From: an uncultured Lachnospiraceae bacterium
Lineage (GTDB): Bacteria; Bacillota; Clostridia; Lachnospirales; Lachnospiraceae
DNA length: 64,000 bases
Direction: 5' to 3'
NCBI GenBank assembly: GCA_900542015.1
Contig: UQLY01000013.1
Span: 28,321-92,320, forward strand
Under the pieces are notes generated by a model. That model was not told where the DNA came from, searched no databases, and saw only the letters and a program-made list of their open reading frames with translations. Of the stretch, positions 16,594-26,316 are shown one piece after another; the stretch's first letter is position 1, and each line of letters starts with the position of its first letter. The position numbers and the translations under genes are program-made.

Positions 16594-17970
16594 TTATTTT
16601 TTTAACAGGTTTTCGCCGATATTTACAACGTCTCCGGCTCCCATAGTTATCAACAGGTCCCCGGGGGAATAATTTTTTTTCAAAAAAGCTTCGATTTCTT
16701 CAAAGGTGGGAAAATAATCGCATGGCGTTCCCAGCTTTTGTATTTCCGTCTGCAGGGTCCCCGAGCTGATTCCCAGAGTGTCGGTTTCCCTTGCGGCATA
16801 AATGTCGGCTAAGACCACATGGTCCGCGGCTGACAGCGCCCTGGCAAATTCGGGAAGGAAGGCGCGGGTCCTCGTGTAAGTATGGGGCTGGAACACGCAC
16901 CACAGCTTTTTGTGGGGATAGTGCGCTGCGGCTGACAGCGTCGAAGCGATCTCCGTAGGGTGGTGTGCATAATCGTCGATGACAGTAACGCCGTCCACCG
17001 TGCCCTTTAACTGAAAGCGCCTATCCGTGCCACTGAAATGATGCAGAGCGTCTTTTGAGACTTCCCGGGGAATGCCCAGGATATCGGAAAGCGCGATTGC
17101 CGCGAGGGAATTGTATACATTGTGTTCGCCGGGAACGCCCAGCGATATTTTTTCTTTTTTGCCGTCGTGGCAAAGTACATAGGAAGGTCTCGCCAATTCA
17201 TCGTATGCAATCGCCTCCGGATAATAATCGCAGGCGCTTTCTTTGCCGTAGGTAACGACGCGGCAGTCCAGTCCGTTTGTGATTTCCTGCAGGGAAGGAA
17301 TATCCCCGTTGATAATTAAAGTGCCGTCTTTGGGAAGCAAAGATGCAAATTTTTGGAAAGAATGACGGATGTCCTGAATATCTTTAAAAAAGTCCAAGTG
17401 GTCTTCCTCAATATTTAAGATGAGGCTGATCTTCGGATAAAAGCTTAAAAAGCTGTTGGTATATTCGCATGCTTCGGTAACGAATAAGCCGGACGCGCCT
17501 ACACGGATATTGCCGTGAATGGAAGGCAGTATTCCGCCGATGGATAAAGTAGGGTCCGCATCCGCGGCAAGGAGGATTTCGCTGATCATGGAAGTCGTGG
17601 TCGTCTTGCCGTGGGTGCCGCTGACGGCGATGGGAGTGTCGTAGTTACGCATGATCTGTCCCAGCAGTTCTGCTCTGGTCAGGCAGGGGATGCCGAGATC
17701 CCTTGCGGCGCAAAGCTCGGGATTGTCATCGTGGATCGCTGCCGTATAGACGACGGCGTCGGTATCTTTGGTAATATTGCCGGCGGACTGTCCGTAAATG
17801 ACGGAAGCTCCTTTTTCCTCAAGATGGATTGTCAGAGCGCTTTGTCTGGCGTCGGAACCGGAAATGACAAAGCCCCGGTCCAGCAAAACTTCGGCGAGAC
17901 CGCTCATACTGATACCGCCGATGCCGATAAAGTGGACATGAATTGGTTTGTTAAAATTGATATGGTACAT
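16594..17970 (-). CDS. murC: UDP-N-acetylmuramate--L-alanine ligase
   Basis: Adds L-Ala to UDP-MurNAc in the cytoplasmic stage of peptidoglycan synthesis, using ATP. The 458-residue length is normal. The N-terminal Rossmann part 'HVHFIGIGGISMSGLAEVLLDRG' is typical of MurC, followed by the ATP loop 'VSGTHGKTTTTSM', 'EACEYTNSFLSFYP', and the C-terminal 'VIDDYAHHPTEI'. It is a single gene on the minus strand, divergent from glgC. The stop codon touches a DnaA box. Confidence 0.97.
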   Translation of the reverse strand: MYHINFNKPIHVHFIGIGGISMSGLAEVLLDRGFVISGSDARQSALTIHLEEKGASVIYGQSAGNITKDTDAVVYTAAIHDDNPELCAARDLGIPCLTRAELLGQIMRNYDTPIAVSGTHGKTTTTSMISEILLAADADPTLSIGGILPSIHGNIRVGASGLFVTEACEYTNSFLSFYPKISLILNIEEDHLDFFKDIQDIRHSFQKFASLLPKDGTLIINGDIPSLQEITNGLDCRVVTYGKESACDYYPEAIAYDELARPSYVLCHDGKKEKISLGVPGEHNVYNSLAAIALSDILGIPREVSKDALHHFSGTDRRFQLKGTVDGVTVIDDYAHHPTEIASTLSAAAHYPHKKLWCVFQPHTYTRTRAFLPEFARALSAADHVVLADIYAARETDTLGISSGTLQTEIQKLGTPCDYFPTFEEIEAFLKKNYSPGDLLITMGAGDVVNIGENLLKK

Positions 17971-18239
17971 GGATACACTTCCTATTCGTTATTCCTTTTT
18001 TCATTCTTTTTTCATTATAACCACCTGCGGAGGAAAAACCAACTGTTATTTTGAAGAAGCTCAAAAAAACGTAAAAGGGGGGATTTTTATACAATTTTAA
18101 CAAAAAATGGTACTAATATACCAAAGAACAAAAAGAACAAATGTGCAAAATGACGGGGAAAATATACAAAAGAAAGATAGATTTTGTATATTTTTTACAT
18201 AAACTTTGAAAAAAGGAAAGATTTTATTTGTAAAAAATA

Positions 18240-18268
18240 TTCACTTTAAAATGATAGTATGCTATAAT
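18240..18268 (+). promoter_or_regulatory. Promoter of glgCD
   Basis: TTCACT (18240-18245), 17-base spacer, TATAAT (18263-18268) with an extended -10 TG (TGCTATAAT). It sits about 80 bases before the glgC start in the AT-rich divergent region shared with murC (17971-18347), which holds no other gene. Confidence 0.6.
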
Positions 18269-18347
18269 CAATTTGTTATTTATTAAAAACATTCTTTTCG
18301 TAATATTAGATGGTTGGATATTTGGAGAGATAGCAAGAGGTGAAGAC

Positions 18348-19622
18348 ATGATTAAGAAAGAAATGATTGCCATGCTGTTAGCTGGAGGACAAGGCAGCAG
18401 GCTTGGCGTATTGACAGCAAAGGTGGCAAAACCCGCTGTATCCTTTGGCGGCAAATACCGCATCATTGATTTCCCGCTCAGCAACTGTATCAATTCAGGG
18501 GTTGATACGGTGGGCGTACTGACTCAGTATCAGCCGCTTCGGCTGAATACGCATATCGGCATCGGTATTCCGTGGGATCTGGACAGGTCAATCGGAGGGG
18601 TTACGGTTCTTCCACCTTATGAGAAGAGTTCCAATACGGAATGGTATACAGGTACGGCAAACGCCATTTATCAGAATATCGATTATATGGACAGCTTCAA
18701 TCCCGACTATGTGCTGATTCTGTCAGGGGACCACATCTATAAGATGGATTATGAGGTTATGCTGGATTATCACAAGTCCAAAGGGGCTGAGGTCACGCTT
18801 GCGGCGATGCCGGTACCGTTAGAGGAAGCGAAGCGTTTCGGTATCCTGATTACCGACGAGGACCGCAGGATCAATGAGTTTGAAGAAAAACCGGAAAACC
18901 CCAGAAGCAATCTGGCAAGCATGGGTATCTACATATTTAACTGGAAGACGTTAAAAGAGGCGCTGATTGCCAACGCACAGCAGCCGTCTCTGGATTTCGG
19001 CAAGCATGTAATCCCGTACTGCCACGCAAAGGGCGCGCCCTGCTACGCTTATGAGTACAACGGATACTGGAAGGACGTAGGCACGCTCAATTCCTATTGG
19101 GAAGCAAATATGGAGCTTATCGATATCGTACCGGAGTTTAACCTGTATGAGGAATACTGGAAGATTTATACCAAGTGCGACAAGCTGCCGCCGCAGTACA
19201 TTTCCTCCAACAGCGAGATTGAGAAATGTATCATCGGCGAAGGCGCGCAGATTTACGGTAAGGTTTACAATTCCGTAATCGGCTGCGGCGTTACGATCGG
19301 GGAAGGAACGGTAGTCAGGGATTCCATTATCATGAACGACGCCGAGATCGGCTTTGGAGGCAATGTGGAAAAAGCGATCATTGCCGAAAACGTCCGCGTC
19401 GGAGATCATGTTAAGATCGGCGTCGGAGAAGAAGTTGAAAATGATACCGCACCGCATATTTATAATCATGGATTGGTATGTATAGGAGAAAAATCCGTTG
19501 TGCCAAGCGACGTTACCATCGGAAAGAACGTGGTAATTTCCGGCGTGACAGGTGTGGAAGATTATGACAACATGTGTCTGGCAAGCGGCAAATCTTTGAT
19601 TAAGGCAGGTGACGAGGTATGA
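18348..19622 (+). CDS. glgC: Glucose-1-phosphate adenylyltransferase, catalytic subunit
   Basis: Makes ADP-glucose from glucose 1-phosphate and ATP, the committed step of glycogen synthesis. 424 residues from the ATG at 18348, which follows AAGAGGTG; the frame is open upstream to 18273 but with no ribosome site. Nucleotide-binding 'LLAGGQGSRLGVLT', substrate segments 'GTANAIYQNIDYM', 'ILSGDHIYKMDY', 'FEEKPENP', then a left-handed beta-helix C-terminus ('CIIGEGAQIYGKVYNSVIG'). It overlaps glgD by four bases (ATGA), so the two are translationally coupled. Confidence 0.97.
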   Translation: MIKKEMIAMLLAGGQGSRLGVLTAKVAKPAVSFGGKYRIIDFPLSNCINSGVDTVGVLTQYQPLRLNTHIGIGIPWDLDRSIGGVTVLPPYEKSSNTEWYTGTANAIYQNIDYMDSFNPDYVLILSGDHIYKMDYEVMLDYHKSKGAEVTLAAMPVPLEEAKRFGILITDEDRRINEFEEKPENPRSNLASMGIYIFNWKTLKEALIANAQQPSLDFGKHVIPYCHAKGAPCYAYEYNGYWKDVGTLNSYWEANMELIDIVPEFNLYEEYWKIYTKCDKLPPQYISSNSEIEKCIIGEGAQIYGKVYNSVIGCGVTIGEGTVVRDSIIMNDAEIGFGGNVEKAIIAENVRVGDHVKIGVGEEVENDTAPHIYNHGLVCIGEKSVVPSDVTIGKNVVISGVTGVEDYDNMCLASGKSLIKAGDEV

Positions 19623-20737
19623 GAGCGATAGGAATTATTTTAGCCGGCGGCAATAATCACAGGATGGGAGAGCTGTCCAAGAAAAGAGCGATCTCAGCTA
19701 TGCCCATTGCCGGAAGCTACCGCAGTATTGATTTTGCATTGAGCAACATGACCAACTCCCGTATTCAGAAAGTAGGAGTGTTTACACAGTATAATGCCAG
19801 AAGTCTGAATGAACATCTGAGCTCTTCCAAGTGGTGGGACTTCGGCAGAAAACAGGGCGGCTTATTCGTGTTTACGCCGACGGTAACCAGCGATAACAAT
19901 TCCTGGTACAGGGGCACGGCGGATGCGATTTATCAAAACCTCTCTTTCCTGAAGGAAAGCCATGAGCCTTATGTGGTTATCGCGTCGGGCGACTGCGTAT
20001 ACAAAATGGACTACAACAAGGTGCTGGAATATCACATCGCCAAAAAAGCGGATATTACCGTTGTCTGCAGGGACATGGAGCCGGGAGAGAACGTAGACCG
20101 TTACGGCACGATCAAAATGAATGAGGATTACCGCATCGAAGAGTTTGAAGAAAAACCCATTGTGGCGAAATCCAATACGATTTCCTGCGGTATCTATGTG
20201 ATCCGCAGAAGACAACTGATCGAGCTGATCGAGAAATGCGCGGAAGAGAACTTATATGATTTTGTTAAGGACATCCTGATCCGTTACAAGAGCCTGAAAA
20301 GAATCTACGGCTATAAGATGACGGATTACTGGAAAAACATTGCGACGGTTGAGGATTACTTCAACACCAATATGGACTTCTTAAAACCGGAGATCCGCAA
20401 CTATTTCTTCAGACAGTATCCGGACGTATATTCCAAGGTGGATGATCTTCCGCCGGCAAAATATAATGTGGGAGCGAAACTGAAGAATTGTCTGATTTCC
20501 AGCGGAAGCATTATAAACGGAACCGTGGAAGATTCCGTTATCTTTAAAAAGGTATTTGTGGGTAACAATTGTACAATCAAAAATTCCATTATTTTGAATG
20601 ACGTTTACATCGGAGACAATGCATACATTGAAAACTGTATTGTGGAAAGTCACGACACCATTCGCGCCAATTCGTACCTGAAAGGGGAAGACGGCATTAA
20701 GGTAGTGGTAGAGCAAAACGACAGATTTGTAATTTAA
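19619..20737 (+). CDS. glgD: Glucose-1-phosphate adenylyltransferase, GlgD subunit
   Basis: Paralogue of GlgC found in Firmicutes, where GlgC and GlgD form a hetero-oligomer. 372 residues. The nucleotide loop is changed to 'ILAGGNNHRMGELSKKRA', lacking the GGQGSRL pattern, so it is probably a non-catalytic or weak subunit. Other family segments remain ('GTADAIYQNLSFL', 'IASGDCVYKMDY', 'FEEKPIVAKSN'), as does a shortened beta-helix. The start overlaps the glgC stop. Confidence 0.95.
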   Translation: MRAIGIILAGGNNHRMGELSKKRAISAMPIAGSYRSIDFALSNMTNSRIQKVGVFTQYNARSLNEHLSSSKWWDFGRKQGGLFVFTPTVTSDNNSWYRGTADAIYQNLSFLKESHEPYVVIASGDCVYKMDYNKVLEYHIAKKADITVVCRDMEPGENVDRYGTIKMNEDYRIEEFEEKPIVAKSNTISCGIYVIRRRQLIELIEKCAEENLYDFVKDILIRYKSLKRIYGYKMTDYWKNIATVEDYFNTNMDFLKPEIRNYFFRQYPDVYSKVDDLPPAKYNVGAKLKNCLISSGSIINGTVEDSVIFKKVFVGNNCTIKNSIILNDVYIGDNAYIENCIVESHDTIRANSYLKGEDGIKVVVEQNDRFVI

Positions 20738-20767
20738 TCGGTCAGAAAGGACTAAGGGGGATACTAA

Positions 20768-21043
20768 ATGAACATTACTGACGTACATGTGCGAAAAATC
20801 AGTCACGAGGGTAAAATGAAGGCTGTAGTATCTATTACTTTGGATGATGTGTTTGTAGTGCATGACATCAAGGTAATTGACGGTGAAAAGGGATTATTCA
20901 TTGCAATGCCCAGTAAAAAGACTGCCGACGGAGAGTATCGGGATATTGCACATCCGATCAATTCGGCAACGAGAGAAATGATTCAGACTACGATTCTGAA
21001 CGCCTATGAGGACGCGTTGTCAGCAGAGGAGCCGGAGGCGTAG
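20768..21043 (+). CDS. spoVG: Septation/stage V sporulation protein G
   Basis: 91 residues, the usual length. 'MNITDVHVRKISHEGKMKAVVSITLDDVFVVHDIKVIDGEKGLFIAMPSKK' is near-canonical SpoVG. It is a small RNA- and DNA-binding regulator that affects septation, sporulation and many other functions in Firmicutes. A good ribosome site (AAGGACTAAGGGGG) precedes it. The gap to glgD is 30 bases, so read-through from glgCD is possible. A terminator follows. Confidence 0.96.
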   Translation: MNITDVHVRKISHEGKMKAVVSITLDDVFVVHDIKVIDGEKGLFIAMPSKKTADGEYRDIAHPINSATREMIQTTILNAYEDALSAEEPEA

Positions 21044-21088
21044 GAAACTGTTTTTTTCGAGCAGGTAAAACTGAGAAGAGGGTATAAA

Positions 21089-21121
21089 AGAGGCTGATGT
21101 CGGGGGGCGTCGGCTTCTTTT
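21089..21121 (+). terminator. Intrinsic terminator after spoVG
   Basis: AGAGGCTGATG (21089-21099) pairs with CGTCGGCTTCT (21108-21118) with wobbles that are valid in the plus-strand RNA, followed by TTTT. It separates spoVG from ddh. Confidence 0.7.
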
Positions 21122-21140
21122 GCGGAAAGGAAGGAAAAGA

Positions 21141-22121
21141 ATGAAAATAGGAATTATCGGTTATGGAAATCTGGGAAGAGGCATAGAATGCGCCGTCAGA
21201 CAGAACGAGGATATGGAGTTAGCCGCGGTATTTACGAGACGAAACCCCGGAGACGTCAAAATCCTGACGCAGGGGGTCCCCGTATATTCCGTGGATGAAG
21301 CGGAAAAGATGCAGGGCAAACTGGACGTGGTAATCCTTTGCGGAGGGAGCGCGACGGATCTGCCGAAACAGACGCCGGTCTATGCGAAATATTTTAACGT
21401 AGTGGACAGCTTTGACACCCATGCAAAAATTCCGGAGCATTTTGACCGAGTGGACGCGGCGGCAAAGGAGGGCGGACATGCCGCCCTGATTTCCTGCGGC
21501 TGGGACCCGGGCATGTTTTCCTTAAACAGACTGTATGCAAACGCCATACTGCCGGAGGGAAAAGATTATACCTTTTGGGGAAAAGGCGTGAGCCAGGGGC
21601 ATTCCGATGCGATCCGGCGCGTGGAAGGCGTGAAGGACGCAAAGCAGTATACCATTCCCGTAGAGGAAGCGCTGCAGCAGGTAAGAAGCGGCAGCAACCC
21701 GGAGCTTACCACGAGACAGAAGCATATCAGGGAGTGCTTCGTGGTTGCAAAAGAGGGAGCGGATAAGGCAAAGATTGAAGAGACGATCAAGACGATGCCC
21801 GATTATTTTGCGGATTATGATACGATTGTGCACTTTATCAGCGAAGAGGAATTAAAAAGGGACCACAGCGGCATTCCTCACGGGGGATTTGTGTTCAGAA
21901 CGGGAGAGACAGGGTGGAATAAAGAGCATAAGCATGTGATAGAATACAGTTTGAAGCTGGATTCCAATCCGGAGTTTACGGCTTCGGTACTGCTTGCCTA
22001 TGCAAGAGCCGTCAACCGCCTGCAAAGAGAAGGACAGACCGGAGCCAAAACGGTCTTTGACATTGCTCCGGCATATTTAAGCCCCAAATCCGGAGAAGAA
22101 TTGAGAAAACATTTGCTGTAA
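21141..22121 (+). CDS. ddh: meso-Diaminopimelate D-dehydrogenase
   Basis: Converts tetrahydrodipicolinate to meso-DAP in one NADPH-dependent step, for lysine and peptidoglycan. 326 residues from the ATG at 21141, preceded by AAGGAAGG. N-terminal NADP fold 'KIGIIGYGNLGRGIECAV', then 'FTRRNPGDVK', 'CGGSATDLPKQTP' and the dimer/substrate segments 'SCGWDPGMFSLNRL' and 'TFWGKGVSQGHSDAIRRVEGV'. All are hallmark DapDH segments. In many Lachnospiraceae this route replaces or adds to the DapL route. Confidence 0.95.
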   Translation: MKIGIIGYGNLGRGIECAVRQNEDMELAAVFTRRNPGDVKILTQGVPVYSVDEAEKMQGKLDVVILCGGSATDLPKQTPVYAKYFNVVDSFDTHAKIPEHFDRVDAAAKEGGHAALISCGWDPGMFSLNRLYANAILPEGKDYTFWGKGVSQGHSDAIRRVEGVKDAKQYTIPVEEALQQVRSGSNPELTTRQKHIRECFVVAKEGADKAKIEETIKTMPDYFADYDTIVHFISEEELKRDHSGIPHGGFVFRTGETGWNKEHKHVIEYSLKLDSNPEFTASVLLAYARAVNRLQREGQTGAKTVFDIAPAYLSPKSGEELRKHLL

Positions 22122-22192
22122 AGGTTGAAATGCTTCGCTTCCTATGATAAAAAATGGGATAAGAAGTGAAAAAAGAAAGGCAGGCAGAAAAA

Positions 22193-22765
22193 ATGTTTAT
22201 CGTCGCAGGACTCGGAAACCCGTCGAAGGAATATGATAAAACGAGGCATAACGTTGGCTTCGATACCGTTGATTATCTTGCAGAAAAATATGGGATCACC
22301 ATAGGAGAAAAAAAGCATAAGGCGCTGACGGGGAAAGGGATCATCGCGGGGGAAAAGGTTGTGCTGTTAAAGCCCCAGACCTTTATGAATTTAAGCGGAG
22401 AGAGTATCCGTGCGGCGCTGGATTTTTACAAGGCGGACGAAACGACGCAGTTGATTGTGATCTACGACGACATTTCCCTGCCGCCCGGGCAGCTTCGTAT
22501 CCGCAAAAAGGGAAGCGCCGGAGGACATAACGGAATCAAAAATATTATCGCCCATTTGGGGCATGACCGGTTTATGCGGATCAAAATCGGCGTCGGAGAA
22601 AAACCGGCGGGATACGATCTTGCCGCCTATGTGCTGGGGCGTTTTTGCGCCGCCGAGCGGGAAATTATGGAGGAAGCTTTTGAAAAAGCTGCGGACGCCG
22701 TGGAGGTCATGATAACCGAAGGACCGGATGCGGCAATGAATTTATATAATGTTAAGAGGAAATAG
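22193..22765 (+). CDS. pth: Peptidyl-tRNA hydrolase
   Basis: Releases tRNA from peptidyl-tRNA dropped by stalled ribosomes. 190 residues from the ATG at 22193, chosen over the GTG at 22166 because it gives the standard N-terminus 'MFIVAGLGNPSKEYDKTRHNVGF' and follows AAGGCAGGCAG. Catalytic His is in TRHNVGF; other motifs are 'KPQTFMNLSGES', 'VIYDDISLPPGQLRIRKKGSAGGHNGIK'. It lies two bases before mfd, the same pth-mfd pairing as in Bacillus. Confidence 0.97.
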   Translation: MFIVAGLGNPSKEYDKTRHNVGFDTVDYLAEKYGITIGEKKHKALTGKGIIAGEKVVLLKPQTFMNLSGESIRAALDFYKADETTQLIVIYDDISLPPGQLRIRKKGSAGGHNGIKNIIAHLGHDRFMRIKIGVGEKPAGYDLAAYVLGRFCAAEREIMEEAFEKAADAVEVMITEGPDAAMNLYNVKRK

Positions 22766-22767
22766 AC

Positions 22768-25700
22768 GTGAAAGTATTGCGGGAATGTCTGAGAGGACTT
22801 TCGGATTTTGAAGATATGCAAAAGAGTATGCAGAGCGGAAAAAGCATCGCCGTTTCCGGCTGCGTGGATTCTCAAAAAGTTCATATGATGTGGGGGCTTT
22901 CCGAAGACTTCCCTTATCGGGTGGTGGCGACCTATTCCGAGAAAAGGGCGAGGGAGCTTTATGAGGATTTTTCTTTTTATACGAAAGACGTTTTATATTT
23001 CCCGGCGAAGGATTTTATTTTCTTCCAGGCGGATATCCATAGCAATAAGGTAACCAGAGAGCGGATCGCCGTTTACCGCAGGATTTTGGAAGCGGAGCCG
23101 GTAACGATCATCACGACCTTTGACGCATTTATGGCGCCGTGTATGCCCTTAGGCGTTATGGAAAACAATGTGATTGCGCTGGATGAAGACAGCGCGGTGG
23201 ATGAAAAGGCGCTTGCCCTGAAGCTGACGCGTATGGGCTATGAGAGGGTTCCTCAGGTGGAAGCGGGCGGTCAGTTTTCCATCCGGGGCGGGATTATAGA
23301 CGTTTTTGACCTGACGGAGGAAAATCCCTATCGAATCGAGCTGTGGGGCGACGAAATCGATTCCCTGAGGAGCTTCGACGTCCTGAGCCAGCGCTCTGTG
23401 GAGACCTTATCGGAAATCACGATTTATCCGGCGACCGAGTTGCTTTTGACGGCGAAACAGCGGGAAGAAGGGCTTGCCGGGATCAGGAAGGAAGCCGAAA
23501 AAGCGGAGAAGCGGTTTCGGGAGGCGCATGAGCCGGAGCTTGCTGCAAGAATCAAAAGCCAGATGGAGGTGCTTAAGGAACAACTGGAGGAGTTTGGCGT
23601 GCTTGCCAACCTGGACAGCTATATCCGGTATTTTTGTGATGAAACGGTGCCCTTTCCCCAGCTTTTATCCAAGGAAGAGACCGTCTTTTTTATTGACGAG
23701 CCCCTGCGGGTGGCGGAGCATACGGACGCTATTGAGCTGGAGTTTCGGGAGAGTATGAAAAACCGCCTGGAGAAGGGGTATGCGCTTCCCGGGCAGACGG
23801 AGATCCTCTATCCGGCGAAGGAGGTCATGGCAAAGCTGCAAAGAGGCTATTTTGCATGTATATCTACTTTGGACGGACGGACGCCCGGCATAGAGATCGA
23901 CAAGAAATATTACATTACGGCAAAGAGCATACAATCCTTTCACAACAGCTTTGAGGAGCTTTGCAAGGAATTAAAACGATATAAAAAGAACGGATATCAG
24001 GTGCTGTTGGTAACGCCTTCCCGGACAAGGGCGAAGAGGCTGTCCGAGGAGCTGCGGGATATGGAGCTTTCCTGTTTTTACAGTGAAGACATGGACGAGG
24101 CGCCAATGGCGGGACAGATCATGTCCGTATACGGGCAGATCTTAAAGGGCTTTGAATATCCCCATTTAAAATTTGCGGTCATTGCCGAAAGCGATATTTT
24201 TAGCAGCAAGACGGTTCGCAAAAAGAAGAAAAAACGCTATGAGGGACAGAAGATCAATGACTTTACGGATCTGAAGGTAGGGGATTACGTGGTTCATGAA
24301 AGCCACGGTCTCGGCGTTTACCAGGGAATTGAAAAAGTGGAAATTGACCATGTGGTCAAGGATTATATGAAGATCGCATACCGGGACGGAGGCATTTTGT
24401 ATGTGCGCGCCACCGGATTCGACGTGATCCAGAAATACGCCGCCGCGGATGCGAAGAAGCCCAAGCTCAATAAGCTGGGCACCCAGGATTGGGAAAAGAC
24501 CAAAACAAAGGTGAAGAGCGCGGTTTCCGAGGTGGCGAAGGAGCTGGTGGAGCTGTATGCGGTCCGCGCCAATAAGGAAGGCTACGCTTACGGCAAAGAT
24601 ACGGTATGGCAGAGGGAATTTGAAGAACTGTTTCCCTATGAGGAGACTGAGGACCAGCTTACCGCCATAGAAGCCACCAAAAAGGATATGGAGAGCAAGA
24701 AGATCATGGACCGTCTGATCTGCGGGGACGTGGGATTCGGCAAGACCGAGATCGCTATCCGCGCCGCGTTTAAAGCGGTACAGGAAGGCAAACAGGTCGT
24801 TTATCTGGTGCCGACGACGATTCTTGCCAAACAGCACTACGATACTTTTAAGCAAAGAATGAAGGATTATCCGGTTACCATAGAAATGCTGTCCCGTTTC
24901 CGTACTGCGGCGGAACAGAGGCATACCATAGAGGAACTGAAAAAGGGCATGGTGGATATTGTCATCGGAACCCACAGAGTCCTTTCCAAAGACGTCGCCT
25001 TTAAAGATCTGGGGCTTTTGATCATTGACGAGGAACAGCGCTTCGGCGTGTCCCATAAGGAAAAGATCAAACAACTGAAAAATAATGTGGACGTATTGAC
25101 CCTGACGGCAACGCCGATTCCGAGGACCCTCCATATGAGTCTGGTGGGTATCAGGGATATGAGCGTGCTGGAAGAGGCGCCTAACGACCGGATGCCGATT
25201 CAGACTTATGTGATGGAATACAATGAAGAAATGGTCCGGGAGGCGATCAACAGGGAGCTTGCCAGAAACGGACAGGTATATTATGTTTATAACAGGGTCG
25301 ATTCCATCGGAGAGATCACGGCGTCGGTACAGGCGCTGGTACCCGATGCGGTTGTGGCGTTCGCCCACGGGCAGATGAAGGAATCGGAGCTGGAAAAGAT
25401 TTTGTATGAATTTATCAACGGGGAAATCGACGTGCTCGTAGCGACGACGATTATTGAGACGGGTATCGATATCCCCAATGTCAATACGATGATTATCCAC
25501 GATTCCGACAGTATGGGGCTTTCGCAGCTTTACCAGTTGAGAGGGCGGGTCGGCAGAAGCAGCCGCAACGCTTATGCCTTCCTGATGTACCGCAGAAACA
25601 AGGTGCTTAAGGAAGTGGCGGAAAAACGGCTGGAGGCAATTAAGGAATTTACGGATCTGGGCAGCGGATTTAAGATTGCCATGAAGGATCTTGAGATCAG

Positions 25701-26295
25701 GGGCGCGGGCAACCTGCTTGGAAAAATGCAGCATGGGCACATGGAAGCGGTCGGATACGATCTCTACTGCAAGATGTTAAACGAGGCGGTAAAGCACCTA
25801 AAGGGCATCGATCTGAAGGAAGATTTCCAGACGACGATAGATCTGGATATCAACGCCTATATCCCCGCGGAGTATATTTTAAACGAGTTTCAGAAACTGG
25901 ATATTTATAAAAGAATTGCGGCGATTGAAAACGAAGAGGAATGCGACGATATGCGTTCGGAGCTTTTGGACCGTTTCGGCACGATTCCGGCGTCGGTGGA
26001 AAATCTGCTGCAAATATCTTTAATCCGCGCAAGGGCGCACCGGATGTATGTGGAAGAGATTAAGGGAAAGAAAGACGGCATTACGATTATTATGAATGTC
26101 AGGGCGGATATTAAAGTGGAAAACATTCCCTATGTCATAAAGGAAATGGAAGACAAACTGAAATTTACCGTAAAAAATATCCCCACGTTTTCCTATAAAC
26201 TATATCCGACGGGATTCGATAAAAAAGATGAAGAAATGCTGTTGGAGACGACTGTAAAAATCATTGCCTGTATGGAAAAACATCTGGCGGATTAA
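22768..26295 (+). CDS. mfd: Transcription-repair coupling factor
   Basis: ATP-driven translocase that removes stalled RNA polymerase and recruits UvrAB. 1175 residues with GTG start after AAGAGGA. The N-terminal UvrB-like region contains 'VPQVEAGGQFSIRGGIIDVFDL'. The RNA polymerase interacting domain is around residues 500-570 ('GDYVVHESHGLGVYQGIEKVEIDHVVKDYM'). The helicase core has 'ICGDVGFGKTEIAIRAAF' (Walker A), 'LIIDEEQRFGV' and 'LRGRVGRSSRNAYAFL'. The last ~100 residues are the regulatory D7 domain. All parts are present. A 524-codon antisense frame here is a shadow. Confidence 0.98.
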   Translation: MKVLRECLRGLSDFEDMQKSMQSGKSIAVSGCVDSQKVHMMWGLSEDFPYRVVATYSEKRARELYEDFSFYTKDVLYFPAKDFIFFQADIHSNKVTRERIAVYRRILEAEPVTIITTFDAFMAPCMPLGVMENNVIALDEDSAVDEKALALKLTRMGYERVPQVEAGGQFSIRGGIIDVFDLTEENPYRIELWGDEIDSLRSFDVLSQRSVETLSEITIYPATELLLTAKQREEGLAGIRKEAEKAEKRFREAHEPELAARIKSQMEVLKEQLEEFGVLANLDSYIRYFCDETVPFPQLLSKEETVFFIDEPLRVAEHTDAIELEFRESMKNRLEKGYALPGQTEILYPAKEVMAKLQRGYFACISTLDGRTPGIEIDKKYYITAKSIQSFHNSFEELCKELKRYKKNGYQVLLVTPSRTRAKRLSEELRDMELSCFYSEDMDEAPMAGQIMSVYGQILKGFEYPHLKFAVIAESDIFSSKTVRKKKKKRYEGQKINDFTDLKVGDYVVHESHGLGVYQGIEKVEIDHVVKDYMKIAYRDGGILYVRATGFDVIQKYAAADAKKPKLNKLGTQDWEKTKTKVKSAVSEVAKELVELYAVRANKEGYAYGKDTVWQREFEELFPYEETEDQLTAIEATKKDMESKKIMDRLICGDVGFGKTEIAIRAAFKAVQEGKQVVYLVPTTILAKQHYDTFKQRMKDYPVTIEMLSRFRTAAEQRHTIEELKKGMVDIVIGTHRVLSKDVAFKDLGLLIIDEEQRFGVSHKEKIKQLKNNVDVLTLTATPIPRTLHMSLVGIRDMSVLEEAPNDRMPIQTYVMEYNEEMVREAINRELARNGQVYYVYNRVDSIGEITASVQALVPDAVVAFAHGQMKESELEKILYEFINGEIDVLVATTIIETGIDIPNVNTMIIHDSDSMGLSQLYQLRGRVGRSSRNAYAFLMYRRNKVLKEVAEKRLEAIKEFTDLGSGFKIAMKDLEIRGAGNLLGKMQHGHMEAVGYDLYCKMLNEAVKHLKGIDLKEDFQTTIDLDINAYIPAEYILNEFQKLDIYKRIAAIENEEECDDMRSELLDRFGTIPASVENLLQISLIRARAHRMYVEEIKGKKDGITIIMNVRADIKVENIPYVIKEMEDKLKFTVKNIPTFSYKLYPTGFDKKDEEMLLETTVKIIACMEKHLAD

Positions 26296-26316
26296 AACGA
26301 TTACGAAGGAGGCATT

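Noticed and set aside
24166..25740. 524-codon open frame on the minus strand inside mfd
   Set aside because: It is exactly antisense to conserved mfd codons, has no family features, and the plus-strand protein is certain. Long antisense frames are expected in GC-moderate coding sequence.
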